Assembly: GCA_943330455.2 (NCBI GenBank)
Contig: CALQHT020000007.1
Coordinates: 1-48,114, forward strand
Source of the DNA: Nitrosovibrio sp. Nv4
GTDB lineage: Bacteria > Pseudomonadota > Alphaproteobacteria > Acetobacterales > Acetobacteraceae
Reading direction: 5' to 3'
DNA length: 48,114 bases
The translations under genes and the position numbers were made by a program. Below, piece after piece: positions 10,122 to 20,167 of the stretch (positions within the stretch are counted from its first letter, which is position 1; each line of letters starts with the position of its first letter). Below the pieces are notes generated by a model that saw only the letters and a program-made list of their open reading frames with translations, was not told the origin of the DNA and did no database searches.

Positions 10122-11483
10122 ATGCCGATACTCGTGGACGAAATCATCGACCGGTTGGGTGGCGCCGAGGCTGCCGCCCGCCTCGCAGGGGTGAGCACCG
10201 AGGCTGTGCGCAAATGGCGCCAGGCCGGCTCCATCCCTTCCCGCCATTGGTACGCGATCGCCGCGTCGACTGGCCTGACCCTGGCCGAATTGCGCGGTGG
10301 GGCGACCGAGGAACCCCTGACCCAAGATGAGGTGCCTCCAGGCGCGACCGCCGCGCTGGTGCTAGCGGACGGGACGGTGTTCTGGGGGCGCGGTTTCGGC
10401 GCTTATAGCCAGGCGGGCGCCGGTGTGGGGGAAATCTGCTTCAACACCGGGATGACCGGGTATCAGGAAACCCTGACCGATCCGTCCTATGCCGGCCAGA
10501 TTATCACCTTTACCTTTCCTCATATCGGCAATGTCGGCACCAACCACGCCGATATGGAGGCGGTGTCGGTTGCCGCCCGTGGCCTGGTGGTGAAGCAGGA
10601 CATCACCGAGCCGTCGAACTGGCGATCCGTCCAACATTTGGATGCCTGGCTGCGCGCCCGGTCGATTTCCGGAATTGCCGGCGTGGACACGCGCGCGCTG
10701 ACGGTGCGCATCCGCGATGGCGGACCTCCCAGCGGCGTTCTGGCGTTTCCGGAGAACGGAAAATTCGATCTGGAGGCGTTGCGGGCGCAGGCTCTGGCAT
10801 GGCCCGGGTTGGAAGGCATGGATCTGGCGAAAGAGGTCACCTGCCGGCAGAGCTACGCCTGGAATGAGACGCAATGGGCGTGGCCCGATGGCACCGGTCG
10901 GCAGGACGCGCCGCGATATCATGTCGTGGCGGTGGATTACGGGGCCAAGCACAATATCCTGCGGTGTCTGGCCTCGGCCGGGTTCCAGGTCACGGTGGTG
11001 CCGGCCACATCGACGGCCGAGGACATCTTGCGGCACAAACCGGATGGTGTGTTCCTGTCCAACGGCCCGGGCGATCCGGCGGCAACCGGGGTTTACGCGG
11101 TGCCGGCGATCAAGGGCGTGCTGGACGCCGGAGTGCCGCTGTTCGGCATCTGTCTGGGGCATCAGTTGCTGGCTTTGGCGCTCGGTGCGCGGACCTACAA
11201 GCTGCAACGCGGCCATCGCGGCGCCAACCAGCCGGTCAAGGACCTGACCACCGGCAAGGTGGAGATCACCAGCCAGAACCACGGATTCGCGGTGGATGCC
11301 GACAGCCTGCCGGGGAACGTGAGCGCAACGCATGTCTCGCTGTTCGACGGCTCGAACGAGGGGCTGGCCTGCACCGACCGGCCGGCGTTCAGCGTGCAGT
11401 ATCATCCGGAAGCGAGCCCGGGACCGAGCGATAGCCATTATTTGTTCGGACGGTTTCTGGAGATGGTGGAGAGGCGGGCGTGA
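10122..11483 (+). CDS. carA: Carbamoyl-phosphate synthase small subunit with N-terminal HTH domain
   Basis: A 453-residue glutaminase subunit that supplies ammonia to CarB for carbamoyl phosphate (arginine and pyrimidine synthesis). Residues 1-60 form a Cro/YdaS-like helix-turn-helix ([20 protein letters not shown], then [16 protein letters not shown]). Canonical CarA begins only near residue 72 ([20 protein letters not shown]). The small-subunit domain has [11 protein letters not shown] and SYAGQI. The class I glutaminase domain has the nucleophile Cys in GICLGHQLL and the His/Glu pair in [11 protein letters not shown]. Bacterial CarA is usually about 380 residues, so the extra length equals the HTH. 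I recall this domain being noted in alphaproteobacterial CarA (carph-isopro), but not its function. No clear ribosome-binding site precedes ATG 10122. Confidence 0.95.
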   Translation: MPILVDEIIDRLGGAEAAARLAGVSTEAVRKWRQAGSIPSRHWYAIAASTGLTLAELRGGATEEPLTQDEVPPGATAALVLADGTVFWGRGFGAYSQAGAGVGEICFNTGMTGYQETLTDPSYAGQIITFTFPHIGNVGTNHADMEAVSVAARGLVVKQDITEPSNWRSVQHLDAWLRARSISGIAGVDTRALTVRIRDGGPPSGVLAFPENGKFDLEALRAQALAWPGLEGMDLAKEVTCRQSYAWNETQWAWPDGTGRQDAPRYHVVAVDYGAKHNILRCLASAGFQVTVVPATSTAEDILRHKPDGVFLSNGPGDPAATGVYAVPAIKGVLDAGVPLFGICLGHQLLALALGARTYKLQRGHRGANQPVKDLTTGKVEITSQNHGFAVDADSLPGNVSATHVSLFDGSNEGLACTDRPAFSVQYHPEASPGPSDSHYLFGRFLEMVERRA

Positions 11484-11484
11484 G

Positions 11485-11760
11485 ATGGATGCGCTCGATC
11501 TGCTGCTGGTCACGGCGTTCAGGCACGTGATCCACGAACCGAATGCCGAGGCGGCGTGTGAGCGGTTTCAGAGCATCGCCGCACGACCTGTCGACGGCCA
11601 AACGTTCCATGACACGGTGGCACGCGCGCTGCGCGAAGGGTTGGTGCGCGACCCAATCCGTCTCCCCGAAGGCGCCCTGCAATGCCACTGGCATCTGGAG
11701 TTGACTCCGGCCGGTGTAGCGGCGGCGCGGACGGTTCTCGCCACTCAATCCAAGATCTGA
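11485..11760 (+). CDS. Small winged-helix-like protein between carA and carB
   Basis: A 91-residue protein of unrecognised family. It starts one base after the carA stop and ends 8 bases before the carB start, so it is probably translated with both. The second half ([20 protein letters not shown], then [16 protein letters not shown]) looks like a winged helix: a recognition helix, a beta wing, and the LTPAG turn common in PadR/MarR-like repressors. The start choice (ATG 11485 or 11489) is fixed by frame; the ribosome-binding site is poor, which fits translational coupling. A DNA-binding role is inference. Confidence 0.6.
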   Translation: MDALDLLLVTAFRHVIHEPNAEAACERFQSIAARPVDGQTFHDTVARALREGLVRDPIRLPEGALQCHWHLELTPAGVAAARTVLATQSKI

Positions 11761-11768
11761 GGGACACG

Positions 11769-14700
11769 ATGCCCAAACGCACCGACATCAAATCCATCAT
11801 GATCATCGGCGCCGGGCCGATCGTGATCGGCCAGGCCTGTGAGTTCGACTATTCCGGCGCGCAGGCCTGCAAGGCCCTCAAGGCCGAGGGCTACCGCGTC
11901 ATCCTGGTCAACTCCAACCCGGCCACGATCATGACCGATCCGGGTCTGGCGGATGCCACCTATATCGAGCCGATCACGCCGGAGATCGTCGAAAAGATCA
12001 TCGCCCGCGAGAAGCCCGACGCTCTGCTGCCCACCATGGGCGGGCAGACGGCGCTGAACACAGCGATGAAGCTGGATGCCAACGGCGCGCTGAAGCGCCA
12101 CGGGGTCGAGCTGATCGGCGCCAAGGCCGACGTCATCGACCGCGCCGAGGACCGGCTGAAATTCCGCGACGCGATGGCGGAAATCGGCATCGAGTCGCCT
12201 CGGAGCGCCATTGCCCATACATTGGAAGAAGCCAGGGCCGCCCTTGCCATGACGGGCCTGCCCGCGGTGATCCGTCCCAGCTTCACCCTGGGCGGCACCG
12301 GCGGCGGCATCGCCTACAACAAGGAAGAATTCGAACAGATCGTCGCCGGCGGCCTCGAAGCCTCCCCCACCACCGAAGTGCTGATCGAGGAATCCGTTCT
12401 CGGATGGAAAGAATACGAGATGGAGGTGGTCCGCGACCGGGCGGACAACTGCATCATCGTGTGCTCGATCGAGAACGTCGATCCGATGGGCATCCATACC
12501 GGCGATTCCGTGACCGTTGCTCCCGCGCTGACCTTGACCGACAAGGAATACCAGCGGATGCGCGATGCCTCGATCGCGTGTTTGCGCAAGATTGGCGTCG
12601 ATACCGGTGGGTCCAACGTACAGTTCGGCCTGAACCCGGCGGACGGGCGCATGGTGGTCATCGAGATGAACCCGCGCGTCTCCCGCTCCTCGGCGCTGGC
12701 ATCGAAGGCGACAGGTTTCCCGATCGCGAAAATCGCCGCCAAGCTGGCCGTCGGCTACACCTTGGACGAGCTGACCAACGACATCACGATGGTGACTCCG
12801 GCCAGTTTCGAGCCGACCATCGACTATGTGGTGGTGAAGATCCCCCGCTTTACGTTCGAGAAATTCCCCGGCACCCCTGCCCTGCTGACCACGTCGATGA
12901 AGTCCGTGGGCGAGGCAATGGCGATCGGGCGCAGCTTTGCCGAAGCCCTGCAAAAGGGCCTGCGCAGCATGGAAACCGGCTTTTCCGGCCTCGATCCGGT
13001 CGAACCGCCGGGCGATGGCGGCGCCGACGCGTTCCGGGCGGCGCTGTCGCAGCCGAGCCCGGACCGGTTGCTGATGGCGGCCCAGGCGATAAGGGCGGGG
13101 GTGTCGATCCAGGACATCCACGACGCCTGCAAGTTCGATCCGTGGTTCCTGCGCGAACTGGAACGCATCATCGTGGCCGAACGCGAAGTGACCGCTTCGG
13201 GGTTGCCGACCGAGTCCGGCGCGCTCCGTCGGTTGAAGGCCTTGGGGTTCTCGGACAAGCGGCTGTCCGAACTTTCGGGCCGGCCGGAGGATGAGGTGGC
13301 CGCCCAACGCCAGGACCTCGGTGTGCTGCCGGTCTACAAGCGCATCGACACCTGTGCGGGGGAGTTCGCCTCCGCCACCCCCTATATGTATTCGACCTAT
13401 GAGGGCGGCTACGGCACCCCGGTCTGCGAGTCCGATCCCACCGACCGGACCAAGATCGTGATCCTGGGCGGCGGACCGAACCGCATCGGCCAGGGGATCG
13501 AGTTCGACTATTGCTGCGTCCACGCCGCCTATGCGCTGAAAGAGGCCGGGTTCGAGACCATCATGGTCAACTGCAACCCGGAAACCGTCTCCACCGACTA
13601 TGACACCTCCGACCGGCTGTATTTCGAGCCGCTGACGGCCGAGGACGTCATCGCCCTCGTCCGCCGCGAGCAGGAAAACGGCACCCTTCTCGGCTGCATC
13701 GTCCAGTATGGCGGGCAGACCCCGCTGAAGCTGTCCCAGGCCCTGTCCAAGGCCGGCATCCCGATCCTGGGCACCAGTGCGGATGCCATCGATGTGGCGG
13801 AGGACCGGGAGCGGTTCCAGGCCCTGCTGCAGCGCCTGGGCCTCCGCCAGCCCGACAACGGCATCGCCCGGTCCGCCGAGGAGGCCGAAGCCATCGCCGA
13901 ACGCGTCGGCTATCCGGTGGTGATCCGGCCGTCCTACGTCCTGGGCGGACGCGCCATGGAGATCGTCTACGACCGCTCCGGTCTGCACCGCTACATGCGG
14001 GAAGCCGTCCGGGCGTCGGGCGAAAACCCGGTGCTTATCGACCACTACCTGAACGACGCGATCGAGGTCGATGTCGACTGCATCTGCGACGGCGAGACGG
14101 TCTATGTCGCAGGCGTGATGGAGCATATCGAGGAAGCCGGCATCCATTCCGGCGATTCCGCTTGCTCCCTGCCGCCCTATACCCTGTCTCCGGCCACCGT
14201 CACCGAGCTGAAGGCGGAAACCGAGGCGATGGCCAAGGCGCTGAATGTCGTCGGGCTGATGAACGTGCAATACGCGATCAAGGACGATACGATCTACGTG
14301 CTGGAGGTCAACCCTCGCGCGTCTCGCACGGTGCCATTCGTGGCCAAGGCCACCGGCGTGCCGGTTGCCAAGATCGGAGCCCGGGTGATGGCGGGGGCGA
14401 AACTGGCCACCGATTTCCGCCTGGACGACGATTCGATCGCCCCGCATGTCGCGGTGAAGGAAGCCGTCTTCCCGTTCGCCCGCTTCCCCAATGTGGACAC
14501 CATCCTGGGACCGGAGATGAAATCGACCGGGGAGGTCATGGGGCTCGATTCGAGCTTCGAGCGTGCCTTTGCCAAGGCGCAGTTGGGCGCGGGGGTGATC
14601 CTGCCGGAACAGGGCACCGTGTTCCTGTCGGTGAAGGACGCCGACAAGAAGGGCCTGGCCGCCCTGGCACGCCGGCTGACCGAGATGGGCTTCACCATCC

Positions 14701-15014
14701 TGGCGACTCGCGGCACCGCCGCCCGCATTAAAGAGGCGGGGCTGCCGGTGACCCTGGTCAATAAGGTGCTGGAAGGACGCCCGCATTGCGTGGACGCGAT
14801 TCGCTCGAGGGACGTGCAACTGGTGATCAACACCGCGTCCACCCCGCAATCGGTCGCCGACAGCTTTGCCATCCGCCGCGGCGCGCTGACGTACGGCATC
14901 CCGCACTACACGACGATGGCCGGCGCGCGGGCCGCCGTACACGCAATTGCGGCATTGAAAGCGGGAACGCTTGAAGTTGCGCCCCTTCAATCCTACTTTC
15001 GCGGTTCGTTCTGA
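11769..15014 (+). CDS. carB: Carbamoyl-phosphate synthase large subunit
   Basis: A 1081-residue enzyme joining bicarbonate, ammonia and two ATP to carbamoyl phosphate. Two homologous halves each carry an ATP-grasp fold: the first begins [20 protein letters not shown], the second [19 protein letters not shown] near residue 560. Substrate and metal segments include [31 protein letters not shown] and [17 protein letters not shown]. The C-terminal MGS-like allosteric domain ([18 protein letters not shown]) is intact, so regulation by UMP or ornithine is plausible. The start is ATG 11769 (MPKRTDIKS); the 29 codons open upstream overlap the small gene. Length is standard. A minus-strand frame of over 1100 codons across this gene is only a codon-bias shadow. 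Confidence 0.98.
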   Translation: MPKRTDIKSIMIIGAGPIVIGQACEFDYSGAQACKALKAEGYRVILVNSNPATIMTDPGLADATYIEPITPEIVEKIIAREKPDALLPTMGGQTALNTAMKLDANGALKRHGVELIGAKADVIDRAEDRLKFRDAMAEIGIESPRSAIAHTLEEARAALAMTGLPAVIRPSFTLGGTGGGIAYNKEEFEQIVAGGLEASPTTEVLIEESVLGWKEYEMEVVRDRADNCIIVCSIENVDPMGIHTGDSVTVAPALTLTDKEYQRMRDASIACLRKIGVDTGGSNVQFGLNPADGRMVVIEMNPRVSRSSALASKATGFPIAKIAAKLAVGYTLDELTNDITMVTPASFEPTIDYVVVKIPRFTFEKFPGTPALLTTSMKSVGEAMAIGRSFAEALQKGLRSMETGFSGLDPVEPPGDGGADAFRAALSQPSPDRLLMAAQAIRAGVSIQDIHDACKFDPWFLRELERIIVAEREVTASGLPTESGALRRLKALGFSDKRLSELSGRPEDEVAAQRQDLGVLPVYKRIDTCAGEFASATPYMYSTYEGGYGTPVCESDPTDRTKIVILGGGPNRIGQGIEFDYCCVHAAYALKEAGFETIMVNCNPETVSTDYDTSDRLYFEPLTAEDVIALVRREQENGTLLGCIVQYGGQTPLKLSQALSKAGIPILGTSADAIDVAEDRERFQALLQRLGLRQPDNGIARSAEEAEAIAERVGYPVVIRPSYVLGGRAMEIVYDRSGLHRYMREAVRASGENPVLIDHYLNDAIEVDVDCICDGETVYVAGVMEHIEEAGIHSGDSACSLPPYTLSPATVTELKAETEAMAKALNVVGLMNVQYAIKDDTIYVLEVNPRASRTVPFVAKATGVPVAKIGARVMAGAKLATDFRLDDDSIAPHVAVKEAVFPFARFPNVDTILGPEMKSTGEVMGLDSSFERAFAKAQLGAGVILPEQGTVFLSVKDADKKGLAALARRLTEMGFTILATRGTAARIKEAGLPVTLVNKVLEGRPHCVDAIRSRDVQLVINTASTPQSVADSFAIRRGALTYGIPHYTTMAGARAAVHAIAALKAGTLEVAPLQSYFRGSF

Positions 15015-15090
15015 GCTGAACACCGCGATCGGACCCGGCCCGGCCCCAATTGGGCCGCGGTCGCGACGCGCGGTTGAAGCGTCCAAAACG

Positions 15091-15147
15091 AAACCCCCAG
15101 GCACACCTCCCAGGCAAACCAACTGGGGGGCAGGCCTTTCGGGGTTT
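15091..15147 (+). terminator. Candidate hairpin after carB
   Basis: AAACCCC (15091-15097) can pair with GGGGTTT (15141-15147), and CCCCCAG (15094-15100) alternatively with CTGGGGG (15123-15129). The stretch lies in the 250-bp gap between carB and greA and is followed by TGCTT rather than a T-run. It may be a terminator or attenuator-like structure; evidence is modest. Confidence 0.35.
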
Positions 15148-15264
15148 GCTTATCGCCTGAAACCTGCGCAGGCTTGCGACCGCGTGCGGTTCGCGGATTG
15201 ATTCGCGATCCAACCCACGCCAGCCTGCTCAGCCCTTTATCACTGTCGCTCGAAGGACCTCGAC

Positions 15265-15738
15265 GTGCAGAAGTTTCCTATGACCGCCCCAGGCCTGCAG
15301 CGACTGCAAGACGAGCTCCGCCACCTGAAAGCGGTTGAACGCCCCGCGATCATCCGTGCGATCGCCGAGGCACGCGCCCACGGCGATCTGTCCGAAAACG
15401 CCGAATATCATGCCGCCCGCGAACGCCAATCCTTCATCGAAGGCCGCGTGATCGAGCTGGAGGAGATCGTCTCGGCCGCCGAGGTCATCGATCCGTCCAC
15501 CCTGACCGGGGACCATGTGAAGTTCGGCGCCCATGTGTGGGTGGTCGATGAGGAGACCGAGAAGGAAAACACCTACCAGATCGTCGGCGTGCACGAAGCC
15601 GACATCAAGGCGGCGCGCCTGTCGATTTCCTCGCCGCTGGCCAAGGCGCTGATCGGCAAGAAGGTTGGGGAGACCGTGTCGGTCCCCGCGCCGGGTGGCG
15701 ATCGGTCTTACGAGATTCTGGGCATCAAGTTCATCTAA
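15265..15738 (+). CDS. greA: Transcription elongation factor GreA
   Basis: A 157-residue factor that enters the secondary channel of RNA polymerase and stimulates cleavage of backtracked RNA. The N-terminal coiled coil has the diagnostic tip [17 protein letters not shown] with acidic residues, and the C-terminal FKBP-like domain has [18 protein letters not shown]-like sequence. GTG 15265 is the likely start, with AAGGA 7 bases upstream; ATG at about 15280 is a weaker choice. Length matches GreA exactly. It follows carB co-directionally after 250 bp. Confidence 0.96.
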   Translation: MQKFPMTAPGLQRLQDELRHLKAVERPAIIRAIAEARAHGDLSENAEYHAARERQSFIEGRVIELEEIVSAAEVIDPSTLTGDHVKFGAHVWVVDEETEKENTYQIVGVHEADIKAARLSISSPLAKALIGKKVGETVSVPAPGGDRSYEILGIKFI

Positions 15739-15817
15739 GGCGGATCGTGACAGCGCGTAGCGTGCGGATGCGTCCATCGGCTCGACCTGACCGAGACCTG
15801 GCCCGGTCGATCCAGGC

Positions 15818-17014
15818 GTGATCACGCTTTCGGATATCCAGGCGGCGGCGGAGCGAATCGCCGGCCGGGTGCTGCGCAGCCCGACGGTTGCCAGCGACTC
15901 GATTTCGCGCGCGACGGGGGCGAGCGTCTTCCTGAAGCTGGACAATCTGCAAGCCACCGGCGCGTTCAAGGAGCGCGGGGCGGCCAACCGGCTGTCGCAG
16001 TTGAACGAACTGGAACGGGCGCGCGGCGTCATCGCCATGTCGGCCGGAAACCACGCCCAGGCGGTGGCGCGTCACGCGCAGTTGCTGGGCATCGCCGCCA
16101 CCATCGTGATGCCCAAATTCACCCCGGCGACGAAGGTGACTCGCACCGCCGCATGGGGCGCAAAGGTCGTCCTGTTTGGCGAAACCCTGGCCGAAGCGGC
16201 GGAGCATGCCACCACCCTGGCGCAACGGGACGGGCTGGTGTTCATCCATCCCTATGACGATCCCGAGGTGATCGCGGGCCAGGGCACCCTCGCTCTGGAG
16301 ATGTTGCAGGACGTCCCCGACCTGGATGCCCTGGTGATCCCGGTTGGCGGCGGCGGTCTGCTCGCCGGCTGCCTGATCGCGGCCATGGCGCTGCGGCCGG
16401 GCATCGCGGTCTATGGGGTGGAAGTCGAAGCCTATGCGCCCATGGCACAGCGCCTGGCCGGGCGCGCCGTCTCGGTCGGCGGGGCAACCATCGCGGAGGG
16501 CATCGCCGTCCGCGATATCGGCGAAATCCCATTCGAACTGGTCCGCCGCCGGGTCACCGAAATCCTGGTCACCCCGGAACGCGCCATCGAGGAAGCCGTC
16601 GGATTGCTGATCGAAGGCGGCAAGACCGTCGCCGAAGGCGCTGGGGCCGCCGGCATCGCGGCTCTGCTGACCTATCCCGAGCGGTTTCGCGGCAAACGGG
16701 TCGGGGTCGCCATCACCGGCGGCAACATCGATGCGCGCATCCTGTCCAATGTGCTGCTCCGAAACCTGCTGCGCGACGGGCGGTTGTTGCGCCTGCATCT
16801 GCAAATCCCCGACCGACCCGGCGTTCTGGCCGATATTGCTGGCAAAATCGGCGACAGCGGCGGCAATATCATTGAAGTGTCGCATCAGCGGCTGTTCGCC
16901 TCCTCGTCAGTGCAAGCCGCCGAGTTGGAGGTGATGGTTGAAGCCCGCGATCCGACTCACGCGCTGGCGATCATGGAGGCCCTGGAGCAGACTTACGTCG
17001 TCAGGCGCGTCTAG
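15818..17014 (+). CDS. ilvA: Threonine ammonia-lyase with C-terminal ACT domain
   Basis: A 398-residue PLP enzyme deaminating threonine to 2-oxobutyrate, feeding isoleucine synthesis or threonine catabolism. The Schiff-base lysine is in ATGAFKERGAANR, the phosphate-binding loop is VGGGGLLAG, and SAGNHAQAVA is the substrate loop. A C-terminal ACT-like segment (LQIPDRPGVLADIAGKIGD) suggests amino-acid regulation. The size matches the short, tdcB-like form with one ACT, so ilvA is a tentative symbol. GTG 15818 is the start, with a weak ribosome-binding site. The TAG stop (17012-17014) lies inside the left end of a palindromic repeat. Confidence 0.92.
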   Translation: MITLSDIQAAAERIAGRVLRSPTVASDSISRATGASVFLKLDNLQATGAFKERGAANRLSQLNELERARGVIAMSAGNHAQAVARHAQLLGIAATIVMPKFTPATKVTRTAAWGAKVVLFGETLAEAAEHATTLAQRDGLVFIHPYDDPEVIAGQGTLALEMLQDVPDLDALVIPVGGGGLLAGCLIAAMALRPGIAVYGVEVEAYAPMAQRLAGRAVSVGGATIAEGIAVRDIGEIPFELVRRRVTEILVTPERAIEEAVGLLIEGGKTVAEGAGAAGIAALLTYPERFRGKRVGVAITGGNIDARILSNVLLRNLLRDGRLLRLHLQIPDRPGVLADIAGKIGDSGGNIIEVSHQRLFASSSVQAAELEVMVEARDPTHALAIMEALEQTYVVRRV

Positions 17015-17117
17015 AGCGGTTTCACCCTGCCTGGAAACGGCAAACCGCTCTAGCTCTTTGTTTTATCGCATGATTCACACGCCGTGACGTTCCGCTCAGC
17101 GCGATCATGCTCTAGAC
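17009..17117. repeat. 109-bp palindromic repeat ending GTCTAGAGC/GCTCTAGAC
   Basis: The outer ends GTCTAGAGC (17009-17017) and GCTCTAGAC (17109-17117) are exact inverted copies. An inner hairpin pairs CTAGAGCGGTTT (17011-17022) with AAACCGCTCTAG (17042-17053). This is the familiar alphaproteobacterial intergenic repeat type. It begins inside the last codons of the threonine ammonia-lyase and provides the TAG stop. The rest of 17118-17241 is A/T-rich with no gene I can support. Confidence 0.85.
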
Positions 17118-17241
17118 ATTAATGTTATGTTCATGTCACGCGATGAAACTTCATTTTCTATCCAAGCCGCTGAAATTTTCTTGCCTCCCCCATCAGGAAG
17201 TGAAAATACACGAGGCATTCCCGGCTTGGTTCGGGCGAATA

Positions 17242-17347
17242 ATACCAACGGCCCTGACGATTGACCGATATACCGCCCTCACCGTCATCGCCGGACCTGA
17301 TCCGGCAATGACGGTGAGGAAAAGTCAATGGTCAGGGCCGTTGGTAT
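17242..17347. repeat. Nested inverted repeat with ATACCAACGGCC ends
   Basis: The outer arms ATACCAACGGCCCTGAC (17242-17258) and its exact complement (17331-17347) are 17 bp and perfect. A second, inner hairpin (17278-17296 with 17301-17319) has one mismatch in 19 and carries the ACCGTCATTGCCGG core also seen at 9946-9988. Related ends occur at 41008-41179 and 45622-45780. With no coding content, it behaves like a small non-autonomous or MITE-like repeat, 76 bp before cysD. The rest of the 17015-17423 gap shows no gene. Confidence 0.88.
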
Positions 17348-17423
17348 GACACGACGATTGGCGTGATAACCCTTTGGCAACCATTCCCGGCACTATGATC
17401 ACCATCCCGCAGGACGTTCACCC

Positions 17424-18326
17424 ATGATTGCCCGCCCCGCCCATCTCACGGCTCTGGAAGCCGAAAGCATCCGGATATTTCGCGAAGTTGCCGCGCAGAC
17501 GACCAAACCGGTGATGCTGTATTCAATCGGCAAGGATTCCTCGGTCCTGCTGCATCTGGCGCGCAAGGCGTTCTACCCGGCGAAACCGCCATTCCCGCTG
17601 GTGCATGTCAATACGACCTGGAAGTTCCGGGACATGATCACGTTCCGGGATGCGACAATCGAACGTTTCGGGTTGGAATTGCGCCCACACACGAATCAGG
17701 ATGGGCTGGCGCGCGGCATCAATCCGTTCGACCACGGCAGCGCCTATACCCAGATCATGAAGACCGACGCGCTGAAGCAGGCCCTGACCGCGGGCGGCTA
17801 CGATGCCGCGATCGGCGGTGCCCGCCGGGACGAAGAACGCTCCCGCGCCAAGGAACGGGTCTTCTCGGTCCGCGGCCCCGGGCATACGTGGGAACCGAAA
17901 CGCCAGCGGCCCGAACTCTGGCACCTGTATAACGGTAGTCTGGCACCGGGGGAGACGTTGCGGGTCTTCCCGCTCTCCAACTGGACCGAGTTGGATGTCT
18001 GGACGTATATACAATCCGAGAGCATCGACGTCGTGCCGCTGTATTTCGCCAAGATGCGCCCCACCGTAATCCGCGACGGCCAGATCATCGTGGTCGACGA
18101 CGAGCGGATGCGCTTCCTGCCCGGTGAATCCCCGGTGGACCGCATGGTCCGCTTCCGCTCCCTGGGCTGCTACCCGCTCTCCGCCGCCGTCGATTCCGAT
18201 GCCGCCACGTTGGAAGACATCGTCAACGAAATGCGCACGACCCGCGTGTCGGAGCGCGCCGGCCGCCTGATCGACAAGGACCAGGACTCCTCGATGGAAA
18301 TGAAGAAGCGCGAGGGATATTTCTGA
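17424..18326 (+). CDS. cysD: Sulfate adenylyltransferase subunit 2 (CysD)
   Basis: A 300-residue ATP sulfurylase catalytic subunit making adenosine 5'-phosphosulfate from sulfate and ATP. The PP-loop is [19 protein letters not shown] near residue 32. Other family signatures are [33 protein letters not shown] and [13 protein letters not shown], and the C-terminus reads [15 protein letters not shown] 17424 follows AGGA at a 9-base spacing. Its stop overlaps the cysNC start by one base (TGATG), so the two are translationally coupled. Length matches family. Confidence 0.97.
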   Translation: MIARPAHLTALEAESIRIFREVAAQTTKPVMLYSIGKDSSVLLHLARKAFYPAKPPFPLVHVNTTWKFRDMITFRDATIERFGLELRPHTNQDGLARGINPFDHGSAYTQIMKTDALKQALTAGGYDAAIGGARRDEERSRAKERVFSVRGPGHTWEPKRQRPELWHLYNGSLAPGETLRVFPLSNWTELDVWTYIQSESIDVVPLYFAKMRPTVIRDGQIIVVDDERMRFLPGESPVDRMVRFRSLGCYPLSAAVDSDAATLEDIVNEMRTTRVSERAGRLIDKDQDSSMEMKKREGYF

Positions 18327-20167
18327 TGCCCGATTCTCTCCTCCGCGTCCTGACCTGCGGCAGCGTGGACGACGGCAAATCCACCCTGATCGGGCGCCTG
18401 CTGTTCGAGTGCGGCTCCATCCCGGACGACGTGATGGTGGCGTTGGAAAGTGACTCCCGCCGCTTCGGCACGGTCGAAAACGGTGTCGATTACGCGCTGC
18501 TGGTGGATGGGCTGGCCGCCGAACGCGAACAGGGCGTGACCATCGACGTCGCCTATCGCTACTTCGAGACGCCCAAGCGCCGCTTCATCCTGGCCGATAC
18601 GCCAGGCCACCAGCAATACACCCGCAACATGGTGACCGGCGCGTCCAACTCGAACCTGGCGATCCTGCTGGTCGATGCGCGCAAGGGCATTCTGGACCAG
18701 ACGCGCCGCCACGCCGCGATCGCCTCCTTGCTGGGCATCCACGACCTGGTTCTGGCGGTCAACAAGATGGATCTCATGGGCTTCGACGAGGCGGTGTTCG
18801 ACCGCATCGTGGCCGATTTCCGGGCGTTGCTGGGTCGGTTGGGCACCATGACCGTGACCCCGATCCCGGTCTGCGCGCGTGACGGCGACAATGTCACCAC
18901 CGCCAGCAGCCGCATGCCCTGGTACACCGGCACGACCTTGCTGAAGGTGCTGGAGGACGTGGAGCTAACCCGCGCCGATGCCGATCGGCCGTTCCGCATG
19001 CCGGTCCAGTTCGTCAACCGTCCCGACCATACATTCCGTGGCTACGCCGGGACCGTTTCCGCCGGCACCATCCGCCCGGGTGCCACGGTCGTGAACGCGG
19101 CCACCGGTGTGGAGGCAAAGATCGCCCGCATCGTCACCATGGATGGCGATCTGGAGGATGCCGGCTTCGACCAGCCGGTGACCTTGGTGTTGGATCGCGA
19201 AATCGACGCGTCGCGCGGGGATGTGATCGCCGCCGCGCCGCCGCCGCGGCTGGCCGATCAGATCGATTGCTGGGTCGTCTGGATGGACGAAACGCCGCTG
19301 TTCCGCGGCCGAGCCTACCAGTTCATGCTGGGCGCGCGGACGGTGACCGGCACGATCACGGACATCACCAACCGCCTGGACGTGGAAACCCTGAACGAGA
19401 TCGGCGTCCGCGAGCTGCACCTGAACGAGATCGGTCGCGTGTCGATCTCCCTGTCGCATCCGGTTGCCTGCGAAACCTATGAGACCAGTCGCGAACTCGG
19501 CGGCTTCATCCTGATCGACCGGCTGACTCGCAACACCGTCGGCGCCGGGATGGTGACCAACATCCATGCCGGTCGCAGCGAGGTCTATTGGCACCGCCTG
19601 GACGTGGACAAGCAGGCCCGCGCCGGGCTGAATGCCCAGAAGCCGGCCGTCCTGTGGTTCACCGGACTGTCCGGCGCCGGCAAGTCCACCATCGCCAACC
19701 TGGTGGAAAAGCGCCTGCACGCCATGGGCAAGCACACGATGGTGCTGGACGGTGACAATGTCCGCCACGGACTGAATCGCGACCTGGGCTTCACCGAGGC
19801 CGACCGGGTCGAAAACATCCGCCGGGTCGCCGAAGTCTCGAAACTGTTCGTGGAAGCGGGGCTGATCGTGCTGGTCTCGTTCATCTCCCCCTATCGCAAC
19901 GAGCGCATGCTCGCGCGCGATTGCGTGGAGGAGGGCGAGTTCCTGGAAATCTTCGTCGACACGCCGGTCGACGAATGCCGGCGCCGAGACCCCAAGGGCC
20001 TGTATCAGAAGGCGGACTCCGGTCAGTTGCGCAATTTCACCGGGGTCGATGCCCCGTATGAAGAACCGCTCGACCCCGAAATCCGCTTGTTGACCCTGGA
20101 AGCCACGCCCGAGGAATTGGCTGAACGGGTGGTGGTGGCGCTGCGGGAACGTGGCATCGTCACCTGA
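18326..20167 (+). CDS. cysNC: Sulfate adenylyltransferase subunit 1 / APS kinase fusion (CysNC)
   Basis: A 613-residue bifunctional protein. The N-terminal CysN GTPase drives ATP sulfurylation: G1 GSVDDGKSTL near residue 12, G3 DTPGHQQYT near 92, and G4 NKMDLMGF. EF-Tu-like beta-barrel domains follow. The C-terminal third is APS kinase, which phosphorylates APS to PAPS, with P-loop FTGLSGAGKSTIANL near residue 446 and DGDNVRHGLNRDLGF. This fusion is well known in alphaproteobacteria. It is coupled to cysD by a one-base overlap, and its end overlaps the downstream UDG-like gene by 17 bp. The pair supplies PAPS for assimilation or sulfation. Confidence 0.97.
   Translation: MPDSLLRVLTCGSVDDGKSTLIGRLLFECGSIPDDVMVALESDSRRFGTVENGVDYALLVDGLAAEREQGVTIDVAYRYFETPKRRFILADTPGHQQYTRNMVTGASNSNLAILLVDARKGILDQTRRHAAIASLLGIHDLVLAVNKMDLMGFDEAVFDRIVADFRALLGRLGTMTVTPIPVCARDGDNVTTASSRMPWYTGTTLLKVLEDVELTRADADRPFRMPVQFVNRPDHTFRGYAGTVSAGTIRPGATVVNAATGVEAKIARIVTMDGDLEDAGFDQPVTLVLDREIDASRGDVIAAAPPPRLADQIDCWVVWMDETPLFRGRAYQFMLGARTVTGTITDITNRLDVETLNEIGVRELHLNEIGRVSISLSHPVACETYETSRELGGFILIDRLTRNTVGAGMVTNIHAGRSEVYWHRLDVDKQARAGLNAQKPAVLWFTGLSGAGKSTIANLVEKRLHAMGKHTMVLDGDNVRHGLNRDLGFTEADRVENIRRVAEVSKLFVEAGLIVLVSFISPYRNERMLARDCVEEGEFLEIFVDTPVDECRRRDPKGLYQKADSGQLRNFTGVDAPYEEPLDPEIRLLTLEATPEELAERVVVALRERGIVT

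Noticed and set aside
11745-15122. Minus-strand open frame of over 1100 codons opposite carB
   Set aside because: It mirrors carB codon bias, has low-complexity H/R/D/G-rich sequence and no recognisable domain; carB is certain.
17122-17349. Short open frame in the gap before cysD
   Set aside because: It crosses the palindromic repeat, has no ribosome-binding site and no family resemblance.
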